Shown in pieces: positions 37,050 through 45,803 of a stretch of 59,767 nucleotides of DNA. The notes beneath the pieces were generated by a model, which made no database searches, was not told the DNA's origin, and saw nothing but the letters and a program-made list of their open reading frames with translations. Location: NCBI GenBank assembly GCA_018816345.1, contig JAHIWG010000135.1:1-59767 (forward strand). Reading direction: 5' to 3'. Numbering within the stretch: position 1 is the stretch's first letter; every line of letters begins with the position of its first letter. Both the position numbers and the translations under genes were made by a program. Source of the stretch: Spirochaetota bacterium (GTDB taxonomy: Bacteria > Spirochaetota > Spirochaetia > Treponematales > UBA12059).

Positions 37050-38549
37050 TCATTTTACGCCGAGGGCTACCGCGGCCTCCCCTATCGCGCGGGCGCCTCT
37101 GGCCAGCTCGCCGACGGCCGCCGATCCGAAGCTGACGCGCAGGTGGGCGTCGGCCTCGTCGGAGCCTCCCGTATCGCGCCTGAAGGCCGACTCGGGGGCG
37201 ACGGCGCATCCGCGCCTCAGGCACTCCGCGGCGAGGACGCGCGCCTTGACGCCCGGCGGCGCGGATACCCAGAGGTTGATGCCGCCCTCCGGCCTGTCCC
37301 ACGACAATCCCGTCCCTCGGTACGGGACGAGGGCCTCCTCGAAGGCGGCGAACGCCGACCGGTACCGCTCCCTCGCCGCGACGAGGTGGGACTCGAGGCG
37401 CCCGCTCGACAGGAAGCGGTCGAGCACGCGCTGCATGAGGCCGTTCGAGGATATGTCTATCGAGCGCTTGACGCCCGCGAAGCGCTCGCGCATCGCCGCG
37501 GGCGCCTCGAGGCAGGCGATCCGCAGACCCGGCATCAGCGACTTGGAGAAGCTCTTGACGAAAAGCACCCGCCCCGCCGCGTCGAACGACCGGATCGACG
37601 GCGGGGGACCGCCCGACCACGAAAGGTCGGAGAACAGGTCGTCCTCCACGACGTAGAAGCCGTAGCGCTCCGCCAGCCCGGCGATTGCGGCGCGGTTCTC
37701 GGCGTCGTACACGGCTCCCGTCGGGTTCTGGAACGACGGGTTGACGTGCACGAGCCTCAGGGGCCGCGTCGAGGCGAGGCGCTCGAGGGCCTGGAGGTCC
37801 AGGCCCCGCGGGCCGACGGGTATAGCTTCCACGCGCGCGCCCGCCGCCACGAAGGCGTCCCTCGCCCCGCCGTAGCCCGGCGTCTCCACGGCCGCGACAT
37901 CGCCGCGGCGCAATAGCGCGCGGGCCGCCAGGTCGATGCCCTGCTGGGCCCCGGAGACTATATGCACGTCGGCGGGATCTACGGGCTCCCGGCCGCCCCG
38001 GCGTGAGGCCGCGAGGAAGACGGCCAGGGTCCTCCTGAGCGGCGCGTACCCGGCCGTGTCCTGGTACTCGAAGGCCCTCCCGCCGTCGGCGTCTATCGCC
38101 TCCGCTATAAAGCGCTTGAGGTCGGCGAGCGGGAACAGGTCTCGCGGCGGCGCGTTCGCGGCTAAGTCCACGAGGCCCGGAGCGCCGTCCGGCATGCCGC
38201 CAGAAGCCTCGTCCGGCCCGTCACCGCGCGCCGGGCGAACTACGGGGGCCGCCCTGTCCGGGCCGCGACCCGAGGCCGCGTCCTCGAAGCGCGCGTCCAC
38301 GGGAGCGCCCTCGGACACGAAGGCTCCCGATCCGGCCCGCGACTCGACGAGGCCCTCCCGGGTCAGGATGCGGTACGCGGCGACGATGGTGGCCGGGTTG
38401 ACGCCCAGCTCGTCGGACAGCTTCCTGACCGAAGGCAGCCTGTCTCCAGGCCGGAACTCCCCGCCGACGATTCCGGCGCGCACCGCGTCCGCGGCCTGGA
38501 TATACAAGGGCGTCTCGTCGTCCTTGTAGAGGCGAAAATCGCGGCTCAT
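37050..38549 (-). CDS. pdxR: MocR/PdxR-type GntR regulator with aminotransferase domain
   Basis: 499 residues from an ATG at 38549, chosen because AAGGAGG lies 5 nt upstream; an in-frame ATG at 38567 has no such site. A GntR winged helix covers about residues 10-80 (GDRLPSVRKLSDELGVNPATI), then a linker and a fold type I aminotransferase domain with NPSFQNPTG and the PLP Lys336 in SFSKS. It is divergent from pdxST, the classic position of PdxR, which senses PLP and controls vitamin B6 synthesis. A 12-bp direct-repeat array lies between the two. Confidence 0.92.
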   Translation of the reverse strand: MSRDFRLYKDDETPLYIQAADAVRAGIVGGEFRPGDRLPSVRKLSDELGVNPATIVAAYRILTREGLVESRAGSGAFVSEGAPVDARFEDAASGRGPDRAAPVVRPARGDGPDEASGGMPDGAPGLVDLAANAPPRDLFPLADLKRFIAEAIDADGGRAFEYQDTAGYAPLRRTLAVFLAASRRGGREPVDPADVHIVSGAQQGIDLAARALLRRGDVAAVETPGYGGARDAFVAAGARVEAIPVGPRGLDLQALERLASTRPLRLVHVNPSFQNPTGAVYDAENRAAIAGLAERYGFYVVEDDLFSDLSWSGGPPPSIRSFDAAGRVLFVKSFSKSLMPGLRIACLEAPAAMRERFAGVKRSIDISSNGLMQRVLDRFLSSGRLESHLVAARERYRSAFAAFEEALVPYRGTGLSWDRPEGGINLWVSAPPGVKARVLAAECLRRGCAVAPESAFRRDTGGSDEADAHLRVSFGSAAVGELARGARAIGEAAVALGVK

Positions 38550-38569
38550 CGAAGCCTCCTTGACCATAC

Positions 38570-38626
38570 GATACAGTATACAATACAGTATGCAATACAG
38601 TATGCGATACAGTCTACAGTACAGTC
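38570..38626. promoter_or_regulatory. Five-unit 12-bp direct-repeat operator, pdxR-pdxS
   Basis: Four full units and a partial fifth of RATACAGTMTRC lie head to tail at 38570, 38582, 38594, 38606 and 38618. They sit directly upstream of the pdxR ribosome site and 90 bp before pdxS. MocR regulators are known to bind direct repeats. An inverted repeat GGGCG-N5-CGCCC follows at 38636-38650, within a weak TTATTG/TAGAGC promoter for pdxS. Confidence 0.75.
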
Positions 38627-38715
38627 CGGGTTATTGGGCGATGTCCGCCCGATAGAGCATCGGATCCTACGGCGGAGTATACGATACGCGGCGATAAGGC
38701 CGGAAGGGGATGCAT

Positions 38716-39594
38716 ATGGAAGACAGGCAGCGGATAAACAGGGACCTCGCGAGGATGCTCAAGGGCGGCGTCATAATGGACGTCGTCGACGCCGACCAGG
38801 CCCGTATCGCCGAGGCCGCGGGAGCGGTAGCGGTCATGGCCCTCGAGCGCGTACCCGCGGATATCCGCAGGGAAGGAGGGGTCGCCAGGATGTCGGATCC
38901 GAGGCTCATAAAGGAGATACGGGCCGCAGTCTCCATACCGGTAATGGCCAAGGCGCGCATCGGGCACTTCATGGAGGCGCGCGTCCTCGAATCCCTCGGC
39001 ATCGACTATATAGACGAAAGCGAGGTGCTCACTCCGGCCGACGACAGGTACCATATCGACAAGACGGCCTTTAAGGCGCCCTTCGTTTGCGGCGCCAGGA
39101 ACCTCGGGGAGGCGCTCCGCCGCGTGGGCGAGGGAGCCGCCATGATAAGGACCAAGGGCGAGGCGGGCACGGGCGATATCGTAGAGGCCGTGCGGCATCT
39201 ACGGGAGATAGACGACGGCATCCGCGCCGTCCTGGCCGCGCCGAAGGAAGAGCTCATGACGATCGCCAAGGAGCTCGGCGCTCCGTATGAGCTCGTGCTC
39301 GAGGTCCGGGCGCTCGGCCGCCTACCCGTGGTGAATTTCTCCGCCGGAGGGGTCGCGACTCCGGCGGACGCGGCCCTGATGATGGCGCTCGGGGCGGAAG
39401 GCGTATTCGTAGGCTCGGGCATATTCAAGTCGGCCGATCCGGAGCGCCGCGCCAGGGCTATAGTCAAGGCGGTCACCTTCTGGAACGACCCGGCTATCGT
39501 CGCTGAGGCCTCGGAGGGACTCGGCGAGGCGATGCGGGGAATAGACGTCAAGTCGGACGCCGGCGCCGAACGGTTCGCGTCGCGCGGCGTATGA
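38716..39594 (+). CDS. pdxS: Pyridoxal 5'-phosphate synthase subunit PdxS
   Basis: 292 residues. MDVVDADQA near residue 21 provides the first active-site Asp, Lys79 in [10 protein letters not shown] and Lys147 in [10 protein letters not shown] are the two covalent lysines, and [18 protein letters not shown] matches the phosphate site. The enzyme makes PLP from ribose 5-phosphate, glyceraldehyde 3-phosphate and ammonia as a dodecamer. The ATG at 38716 is preferred to one at 38710 since GGAAGGGG abuts the latter. It is translationally coupled to pdxT. Confidence 0.97.
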   Translation: MEDRQRINRDLARMLKGGVIMDVVDADQARIAEAAGAVAVMALERVPADIRREGGVARMSDPRLIKEIRAAVSIPVMAKARIGHFMEARVLESLGIDYIDESEVLTPADDRYHIDKTAFKAPFVCGARNLGEALRRVGEGAAMIRTKGEAGTGDIVEAVRHLREIDDGIRAVLAAPKEELMTIAKELGAPYELVLEVRALGRLPVVNFSAGGVATPADAALMMALGAEGVFVGSGIFKSADPERRARAIVKAVTFWNDPAIVAEASEGLGEAMRGIDVKSDAGAERFASRGV

Positions 39595-40181
39595 GCGCGG
39601 CGCTGACTATCGGGGTGCTGTCGCTGCAGGGGGGCGTCGCCGAGCACCTGGCGGCGCTCGCTCGAGTAGACGGCGTCCGGGGCGTCCCCGTTAGCAAGGC
39701 TTCCGAGCTCGGATCGGTTGACGCGATCATCCTGCCCGGCGGCGAGAGCACCGCTATAGGCCGCCTCCTCCGCGATTTCGGCATGGCGGACCCGCTCCGC
39801 GAACGTATCGCCGCCGGGCTCCCCGCCTGGGGAACCTGCGCCGGCATGATTCTGCTCGCGAAGGACATCGACAACGACGACAGGCGCCACGTCGGGCTCA
39901 TGGATATCTCGGTAAGGCGCAACGCCTACGGCGGGCAGCTGAGCTCGTTCGACGCTTCGGCCGTCATCGACGGCCTCGGCGAGCGGCCCTTCCCCCTCGT
40001 CTTCATCCGGGCGCCCGTCATCACGCGGACGGGACCCGCGGTCGAGGTGTTAGCCAGCCTGGACGGGCGAGCGATAGCCTGCGTCCAGGGCGCCATGGCC
40101 GCGACGAGCTTCCATCCCGAGCTGACGCGGGACGAGCGCTTCCATCGCTGGTTCGCGGCCCTCGCCAGGCGGGAGGCCTAG
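39591..40181 (+). CDS. pdxT: Pyridoxal 5'-phosphate synthase glutaminase subunit
   Basis: 196 residues. The triad glutaminase motifs are GTCAGM (nucleophile Cys83) and SFHPELT (His175, Glu177), with [11 protein letters not shown] forming the oxyanion strand and [11 protein letters not shown] at the N-terminus. PdxT frees ammonia from glutamine and channels it to PdxS. The start overlaps the pdxS stop in an ATGA. It converges with htrA, leaving 16 bp between. Confidence 0.96.
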   Translation: MSAALTIGVLSLQGGVAEHLAALARVDGVRGVPVSKASELGSVDAIILPGGESTAIGRLLRDFGMADPLRERIAAGLPAWGTCAGMILLAKDIDNDDRRHVGLMDISVRRNAYGGQLSSFDASAVIDGLGERPFPLVFIRAPVITRTGPAVEVLASLDGRAIACVQGAMAATSFHPELTRDERFHRWFAALARREA

Positions 40182-40197
40182 GCCCCGGGACCCGCCG

Positions 40198-41439
40198 CTA
40201 CTTGCTTCCCAGGTACTCGGCCCTATCGGACAGGACGATATTGACCGATACCCGCCTTGAGCCTCGGTAGTACTCGACCTTTACCGTCTCGCCCGGCTTA
40301 TTGTCCTCTAGGGCCGAGTACAGGTCGGCGAGGGAACCGATATCCATGCCGTCCACGGCGGCCAGGACGTCTCCTCCGACGTTGAACACGCTCTGATAGT
40401 AGCGCACCGGCGTCGTGCCGCCCCTCAGGCCGCCGCGATCGGCGTTGCCGCCTTTCGTGGCCGACGATATGAGGAGGCCCTTCTCCACCGGAAGCGGGCC
40501 GCCCTTCTCCTTCATATACTCGATGAGCGCCGGGAACAGCTGCACGTACTCGGCGTCTATCCAGCCGCGCTTGACCATGCCGAATTTTATAAGGTCCGGC
40601 ACGATCCGCTTGGCCGTGTTCACCGGAACGGCGAAGCCGACGCCTACCGAGCCGCCCGAGGGGGAGTAGATCATCGTGTTCACGCCTATGATCTCGCCTT
40701 GAGCGTTGAGGAGGGGGCCGCCCGAGTTGCCCGGGTTGATGGACGCGTCCGTCTGTATCATGTCGCGGATTATCGTCTTGGAGTCCTGCTGCACGGGGCG
40801 GCCGAGGCCGGAGACGATACCGCGCGTCAGGGTCCGCTCGAGGCCGAAGGGGTTGCCTATCGCGAGGACCTTCTGGCCCACCCGGAGGTTGCCGCTATCG
40901 CCGTACGGCACGACCGTCAGGGAGAGGCCCTTAGGCGGATCGAACTTCACGACGGCAAGGTCGTTCTCCGAATCCGAGCCTATGACCCTGCCCTCCATCC
41001 TCGAGCCGTCGGCGAGGTTGACGAATACCTTGTACGCGTCCTTGATGACGTGGTAATTGGTCAGTACGTAGCCTCTCGCGTCGATGATGGAGCCCGATCC
41101 GGATCCGCCCTCCTTGGGCACCGGCTCGAGGAACCAGTTAATGGCTACGACCTCGGTGGTAATATTGACGACCCCGGAGTTCAGCCGCTCGTACACGGAG
41201 ATATTCTCGCGCTCGTCCTGCGAGTACCCGGCCTCGGAGAGTACCGGGATGGCCTCCGGAGGCGCGGCGCTGGCCTTCGGGGCCTCGCCCCTGTCCGCGA
41301 GCGCCGTATCGGCTACCGGCGTCGCGGGGTCGGTTCGGCCGCCTATAGGCAGGAGCCCTACGCCGACGGCCGCGAGCAGCCCGACTGACAGCGCCGCCGC
41401 GACGGAAACGATCATTTGCCTACGTGAGTATAATCGCAC
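40198..41439 (-). CDS. htrA: HtrA/DegP-type periplasmic serine protease
   Basis: 413 residues from a GTG at 41439, supported by GGAGG 6 nt upstream. An N-terminal anchor helix (SVAAALSVGLLAAVGVGLL) places it in the periplasm. The catalytic triad is His130 (TNYH), Asp160 (SENDLAVV) and Ser239 (NPGNSGGP). One PDZ domain fills the C-terminus (about 300-405), so it is a DegS-like single-PDZ form. It should degrade or sense misfolded envelope proteins. It is divergent from fliG1. Confidence 0.94.
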   Translation of the reverse strand: MRLYSRRQMIVSVAAALSVGLLAAVGVGLLPIGGRTDPATPVADTALADRGEAPKASAAPPEAIPVLSEAGYSQDERENISVYERLNSGVVNITTEVVAINWFLEPVPKEGGSGSGSIIDARGYVLTNYHVIKDAYKVFVNLADGSRMEGRVIGSDSENDLAVVKFDPPKGLSLTVVPYGDSGNLRVGQKVLAIGNPFGLERTLTRGIVSGLGRPVQQDSKTIIRDMIQTDASINPGNSGGPLLNAQGEIIGVNTMIYSPSGGSVGVGFAVPVNTAKRIVPDLIKFGMVKRGWIDAEYVQLFPALIEYMKEKGGPLPVEKGLLISSATKGGNADRGGLRGGTTPVRYYQSVFNVGGDVLAAVDGMDIGSLADLYSALEDNKPGETVKVEYYRGSRRVSVNIVLSDRAEYLGSK

Positions 41440-41488
41440 CTGTATCCTCCAGCGAAGCGGCTTAAGGCTTCGCGCGTCGTATCAATAG

Positions 41489-41517
41489 AATATACATGTC
41501 TTGGCCGCGAACGCCAA
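41489..41517 (-). promoter_or_regulatory. Promoter of htrA
   Basis: TTGGCG (plus-strand CGCCAA at 41512-41517) and TATATT (41489-41494) with 17-bp spacing. The predicted leader is about 43 nt. Confidence 0.72.
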
Positions 41518-41534
41518 CGGCCGAGGCGGCCGTT
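41516..41534. promoter_or_regulatory. Inverted repeat between htrA and fliG1 promoters
   Basis: AACGGCC at 41516-41522 and GGCCGTT at 41528-41534 flank GAGGC. It overlaps the htrA -35 box and ends 11 bp before the fliG1 -35 box, a suitable place for a shared operator. Confidence 0.5.
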
Positions 41535-41545
41535 TCCGTATCGCA

Positions 41546-41574
41546 TTGACCGCGGCGGGAACGCCGGGTACTAT
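41546..41574 (+). promoter_or_regulatory. Promoter of fliG1, probably near-leaderless
   Basis: TTGACC at 41546-41551 and TACTAT at 41569-41574 with 17-bp spacing. Eight nt separate the -10 box from the ATG at 41583, and no Shine-Dalgarno is present. Confidence 0.7.
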
Positions 41575-41582
41575 GAAGCGCT

Positions 41583-42779
41583 ATGGATATAAAGAGAAGA
41601 CTCGGCCAGGCCTACGGCGTCGCCGGCAAGGACGAGGCCAAGGAAGAACAGAAGCCTCGGGCGCCTGTCGCGGCTCGTCCCCAGGGACGCCCTATCGGCC
41701 CGCGCGGCGAGCAGGCCCCGAAGAAGGCGGAACGGTCCCGCGAGCCCGACGCCAGGGCCGTCGCCGCTTCCGAGAGCTATATCAAGACCGGGCTGCCGGG
41801 CATAGAGAAGGCGGCCAAATTCCTCCTGCTCCTAGGCAGGGACGAGGCCGCCAACGTCATACGGCACCTGAAGCCGGCCGAGATCGAGAACGTCTCGCGC
41901 GAGATAGCCCGGATCGACCGCATAGATACCGCCGAGGCTAACGAGATACTCACCGAGTTCGGCTGGCTCGCCAAGACCCAGGGCGCCAGCCTCGAGGGCG
42001 GGCCGGAGATAGCCGAGAGCATGCTCGCCGCGGCGTTCGGGGCGGAGCGCGCCAGGGAGGTCTTCCTCAAGGCCGTGCCGGAATCGAGGAAGCCGTTCGA
42101 GTTCCTGAACGACTTCGAGGCGCGCCAGCTGATGGTCCTCTTCAAGGACGAGTCCCCGCAGATGATAGCGATGATACTGCCGCATATCGGCCCCAAGCTC
42201 GCGAGCGGGGTCATCTCCGAGCTCCCGCCCGCCGTCAGGGCGGACGTCATACAGCGCATAGCCCGGCTGGACAGGAGCGCGCCCGACGTCATTGACAGGG
42301 TGGAGGCGGTGCTCAGGGACAAGGCCGCGAGGATAGGCCGGGCCGACTCCGGCGAGCGCATCGACGGGGCCGCGGTACTCGCGGGCATCCTCAAGCACGT
42401 CGACGGCGGCCTCGAGGACGATATCCTCTCCGGCATCGAGGAGGACAACCCCGTGCTGTCCAAGGACATCCGGGAAAGGCTATTCACCGCGGACGACATA
42501 CTGCGCGTGGCCGACCGCGACATGCAGAAAGGCCTCCGCGACCTGTCCGAGCGCGACATCGCGCTCGTGCTCAAGGGCAAGAGCCAGGCGTTCAGGGACA
42601 AGGTCCTGTCCAACGTCTCCCAGGGCAAGCGGACGATGGTGCTCGAGGAGTACGACATCATGGGCACCGTCAGGCGGGACGACGCGGACAAGGCGACCAA
42701 GTCGTTCATCGATGCCTATAAGAGGAAATGGGAAGCGGGCGACCTCATCCTCGAGGGCGACGACGACCTGATCGACTAG
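41583..42779 (+). CDS. fliG1: Flagellar switch-type protein, FliG1 paralogue
   Basis: 398 residues. A charged, Pro-rich extension fills residues 1-65, as in spirochaetal FliG1. FliG N (about 70-165), middle (170-250) and C domains (about 290-390) follow. The EHPQ FliM-binding motif reads ESPQ (Glu190 to Gln193), losing the His. The C-domain keeps the charged helix region DLSERDIALVLKG with Asp and Arg residues. FliG1 is a second, non-canonical FliG that acts at one cell pole in Borrelia. No other flagellar gene is nearby, which fits the scattered location of fliG1. Confidence 0.88.
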   Translation: MDIKRRLGQAYGVAGKDEAKEEQKPRAPVAARPQGRPIGPRGEQAPKKAERSREPDARAVAASESYIKTGLPGIEKAAKFLLLLGRDEAANVIRHLKPAEIENVSREIARIDRIDTAEANEILTEFGWLAKTQGASLEGGPEIAESMLAAAFGAERAREVFLKAVPESRKPFEFLNDFEARQLMVLFKDESPQMIAMILPHIGPKLASGVISELPPAVRADVIQRIARLDRSAPDVIDRVEAVLRDKAARIGRADSGERIDGAAVLAGILKHVDGGLEDDILSGIEEDNPVLSKDIRERLFTADDILRVADRDMQKGLRDLSERDIALVLKGKSQAFRDKVLSNVSQGKRTMVLEEYDIMGTVRRDDADKATKSFIDAYKRKWEAGDLILEGDDDLID

Positions 42780-42800
42780 GCCGTCGCGGGGCCGCTACGC

Positions 42801-43340
42801 CTAAGGCTTCGCCTCCGGCTTGGCGTATCGCACGCCTCCCTCGGACGCCTCCTCGGCGCGCGCGAGCATGAACAGCAGGTCCGAGAGCCTGTTGACGTAG
42901 CGCCGCAGGGGCCCGGGCACGTCCGCGTCCCAGGCCAGGGACACGATCCGCCGCTCGGCTCGGCGGCATACGGTCCTCGCCACGTCCAGCTTGGCCGACT
43001 GGATAGTAGCCCCGGGTATGACGAAGCCCTTGAGCGGGACCTCGGCTTCCAGGCGCTCGACGTATACGGATAGCCGGTCCTCGTCGGCGGCCGTGATAGG
43101 CGACGAGAACGAGCCCGTCCGCGTGGCCAGCTCGCCGGCTACGCGGTACAGGTCGCGCTGGACCTCCTCCGCTATCTCCCGGACGTCGGGCCGCTTGAGC
43201 CAATGCTTGGCCTCCCCTAGCAGCGAGTCCAGCTCGTCTATGGTGCCGTACGCCTCGACCCGCATATCGTCCTTGCGTACCCGCTCGCCCGACCAGAGCC
43301 CGGTCAGGCCGTCGTCCCCCGTCCTCGTCACGATTCCCAT
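42801..43340 (-). CDS. pduO: PduO-type cob(I)alamin adenosyltransferase
   Basis: 179 residues. TRTGDDGLTGL at the N-terminus binds ATP, EAYGTIDELDSLLG and CRRAERR and YVNRLSDLLFMLAR are the family's core blocks. It adds the adenosyl group to cobalamin for B12-dependent enzymes. AAGGGG lies 5 nt before the ATG. It converges with fliG1. No other B12 gene or riboswitch is visible in the gap. Confidence 0.95.
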   Translation of the reverse strand: MGIVTRTGDDGLTGLWSGERVRKDDMRVEAYGTIDELDSLLGEAKHWLKRPDVREIAEEVQRDLYRVAGELATRTGSFSSPITAADEDRLSVYVERLEAEVPLKGFVIPGATIQSAKLDVARTVCRRAERRIVSLAWDADVPGPLRRYVNRLSDLLFMLARAEEASEGGVRYAKPEAKP

Positions 43341-43392
43341 CTCGTCCCCTTGCGTCCGATCGCTACATCCGCGAACATCTTAACATACTATT

Positions 43393-43421
43393 TTGCATCC
43401 GCATTCGTACTATGGTAGAAT
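43393..43421 (+). promoter_or_regulatory. Promoter of the TPR-GAF-GGDEF gene
   Basis: TTGCAT at 43393-43398 and TAGAAT at 43416-43421 with 17-bp spacing; leader about 45 nt. Confidence 0.7.
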
Positions 43422-43472
43422 GAGGAATGGATGTATATTGAAAAATCATAAAGAGGATATAGAGAGCCCTTA

Positions 43473-45668
43473 ATGCTTATGATGAATGAGGCTGAAGTCG
43501 ACGCGGCCAATGAACGGGCCTGGAGCTCGTGCATCCAAACTCCACAGTCTACGCTCGAGGAGTCCGAGCGCACCTTGGCGGCAGCCACGGACCTGGGGTA
43601 CGCGAGGGGGCGGAGCTACGCGCTCCTGAACATCGGATGGTCGCTATACTACCTGTCCAGGCTGCCGGGAGCCTACGATTCCTTCGTAGCGGCTCAGAGG
43701 CTATTCGAGGAGCTCGGCGACGTGGTCGGGCTATGCCGGGCCCTGAACGCCCTCGGCGTCTACAACCATTTCATATTCAGGCTCGACAAGGCCGTCGATT
43801 TCTACACCAAGAGCCTCGATACCGCGAAGGCTAACGGTATCAAGGACCGCGAGATCGTCGCGATGGGGAACATCGGCGAGCTATGCCTCGAGCTCGGGAA
43901 CCCCCAGGAAGCGCTCGAGTACCTGATACCCGCCTACGACGAGATGCCCGACGACTTCAACCAGGGCAACGTCGCCGATTGCCTAAGGAACATAGGCCAA
44001 TGCTTCCTCCAAATGGACAATCTGCTCCTCGCGGGGGAATTCACGAGGAAATCCTACGAGCTGGCCAAGAGGGCGGGCGAGACTATCATAGCCGCCGATT
44101 CGCTCGAGACGCTCGCGACCGTATCGATAGCGCTGGGCGAGCTGGCTGAAGCCGAACGGCTCGTCGCGACGGGCCTCTCGCTCGCCGGGGAGACGGGAAA
44201 CCTCAGCCAGCGGGCCAGCCTCCTCATCGTCCGCGGGACCATCCTCAACTGCATGGGCCGGCCGGGCGACGCCCTCGTGGTGCTTCTCGAGGCTGCCGGC
44301 CTTTGCCAGGACATCAACCTCAAGAGCAAGCTATTCAAGGCCCACGAGCAGCTCTCGAAGTCGTACGAGTACTTGGGCGACCATAGCAAGGCGCTCGAGT
44401 ACTATAAGCGCTTCGCGATCTTCAGGGCCCAGGTCCAGCACGAGGACAGCACCAAGAGGCTCAGGAGCATACAGACCCAGACCGACATGGAGAGCGCCAG
44501 GCAGGAAGCGGAGATATACCGGCTCAGGAATATAGACCTCAAGGGCAAGACCGAGGAGCTCGAGGAGATCAACAGCCAGATAGTATCCATATCGAGGATA
44601 GGCCGCCGCGTGACCGCCAGCCTCGACTTCAATACCGTGGTCCAGACCATGTACGATTGCCTCAAGCCGTTCCTGCACATGGACATGTTCGGGATAGCGC
44701 TGTACGACGGCGACAGGAACCAGCTCGTCTACAAGCGCTACTACGAGGACGGCGAGCGGAGGCACGAGCATAGGATAAACGCCGATTCCGAGAGCAGCTT
44801 CGCGGCGTGGGCCTTCAGGAACCGCAAGCCGGTGCTGATAGCGAATAAGGACGCAGAGTACTCGAGCTATCTTTCCAAGCCGTCCACGAGGAAGGGCGCC
44901 GCCGCTCAATCCGTTGTCTGCATGCCCCTGGCCATCGAGGGGCGGATCATAGGCGTCATGACCATCCAGAACCACGAGGCGAACGCGTACGCCCCCAAGA
45001 ACCTGTCCTTCATCGAGGCCCTGGCGCCCTACGTGGGCATCGCCGTCGAGAACGCCATAATCCACGACAGGCTCGAGATACTCAACAAGGCCCTCTCCGA
45101 CGAGAAACGAAGCCTGGAGAGGGCGACGCTCAAGATAAGCCACCTCGCCAACCACGATACGCTGACCGGCCTCCCTAACCGCAGGCTCCTCTTCGAGCTC
45201 ATGGCCAAGTCGGTGGAGAGCGCCAGGCGAACGGGCGGCAGGATCGGCGTAGTATTCATAGACCTCGACGACTTCAAGCCGATAAACGACCGCTTCGGGC
45301 ACGCGGCCGGCGACAGCGCCCTCGTCGCCATGTCCGATCGCTTACGGGGGCTAGTACGCGCGTCCGATATCGTGGCCCGCATAGGCGGAGACGAGTTCGT
45401 CGCGGTGATCACCAACGTCAAGACTCGCGAGAGCATAGAGATGGTGGCGCGCAAGGTGCTGGACGAGTGCTCCAAGCCTCTATCCTTCTCCGGGAAGTCC
45501 TGCCTGGTAGGCATGTCCATGGGCATCTCCGTGTTCCCGGACGACGGCGAGGCGATAGAGGACCTCGTCAACAGGGCGGACGCGGCGATGTACGGCGTCA
45601 AGCACGTGAACAAGAACGCCTACGCCTTCTCGTCGGATTCCGCCCCGCTAGTCAGGCGTCCCGACTAG
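43473..45668 (+). CDS. Cytoplasmic TPR-GAF-GGDEF diguanylate cyclase
   Basis: 731 residues without signal peptide or membrane helix. About eight TPR-like units fill residues 25-330, a coiled coil (MESARQEAEIYRLRN and KTEELEEINSQI) links to a GAF domain at about 385-530, and a GGDEF domain ends the protein. The active site is intact (RIGGDEF near 635) and an inhibitory RxxD site (RASD) lies five residues before it. It should make cyclic di-GMP in response to a ligand on the GAF domain or a TPR-binding partner. The TPR part resembles bacterial transcription-regulator sensor arrays. Confidence 0.93.
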   Translation: MLMMNEAEVDAANERAWSSCIQTPQSTLEESERTLAAATDLGYARGRSYALLNIGWSLYYLSRLPGAYDSFVAAQRLFEELGDVVGLCRALNALGVYNHFIFRLDKAVDFYTKSLDTAKANGIKDREIVAMGNIGELCLELGNPQEALEYLIPAYDEMPDDFNQGNVADCLRNIGQCFLQMDNLLLAGEFTRKSYELAKRAGETIIAADSLETLATVSIALGELAEAERLVATGLSLAGETGNLSQRASLLIVRGTILNCMGRPGDALVVLLEAAGLCQDINLKSKLFKAHEQLSKSYEYLGDHSKALEYYKRFAIFRAQVQHEDSTKRLRSIQTQTDMESARQEAEIYRLRNIDLKGKTEELEEINSQIVSISRIGRRVTASLDFNTVVQTMYDCLKPFLHMDMFGIALYDGDRNQLVYKRYYEDGERRHEHRINADSESSFAAWAFRNRKPVLIANKDAEYSSYLSKPSTRKGAAAQSVVCMPLAIEGRIIGVMTIQNHEANAYAPKNLSFIEALAPYVGIAVENAIIHDRLEILNKALSDEKRSLERATLKISHLANHDTLTGLPNRRLLFELMAKSVESARRTGGRIGVVFIDLDDFKPINDRFGHAAGDSALVAMSDRLRGLVRASDIVARIGGDEFVAVITNVKTRESIEMVARKVLDECSKPLSFSGKSCLVGMSMGISVFPDDGEAIEDLVNRADAAMYGVKHVNKNAYAFSSDSAPLVRRPD

Positions 45669-45677
45669 CGTACTCGA

Positions 45678-45706
45678 TTGACACTGCAAGACCCCCGTGT
45701 TATCTT
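45678..45706 (+). promoter_or_regulatory. Promoter of the PpiD-like gene
   Basis: TTGACA at 45678-45683 and TATCTT at 45701-45706 with 17-bp spacing; leader about 90 nt. Confidence 0.75.
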
Positions 45707-45803
45707 TTTCCGCGCTTTACGTCGAGGGAGCGCTACGCCCGCCGTAACGCCGACTTAGGCAAAACGACCGACCTAACATCATTCACTATCCAGGATGGTT
45801 TCG

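Noticed and set aside
43341-43440. Possible cobalamin riboswitch before pduO
   Set aside because: The gap is about 130 bp, shared with a divergent promoter, and lacks a B12-box or room for the known fold.
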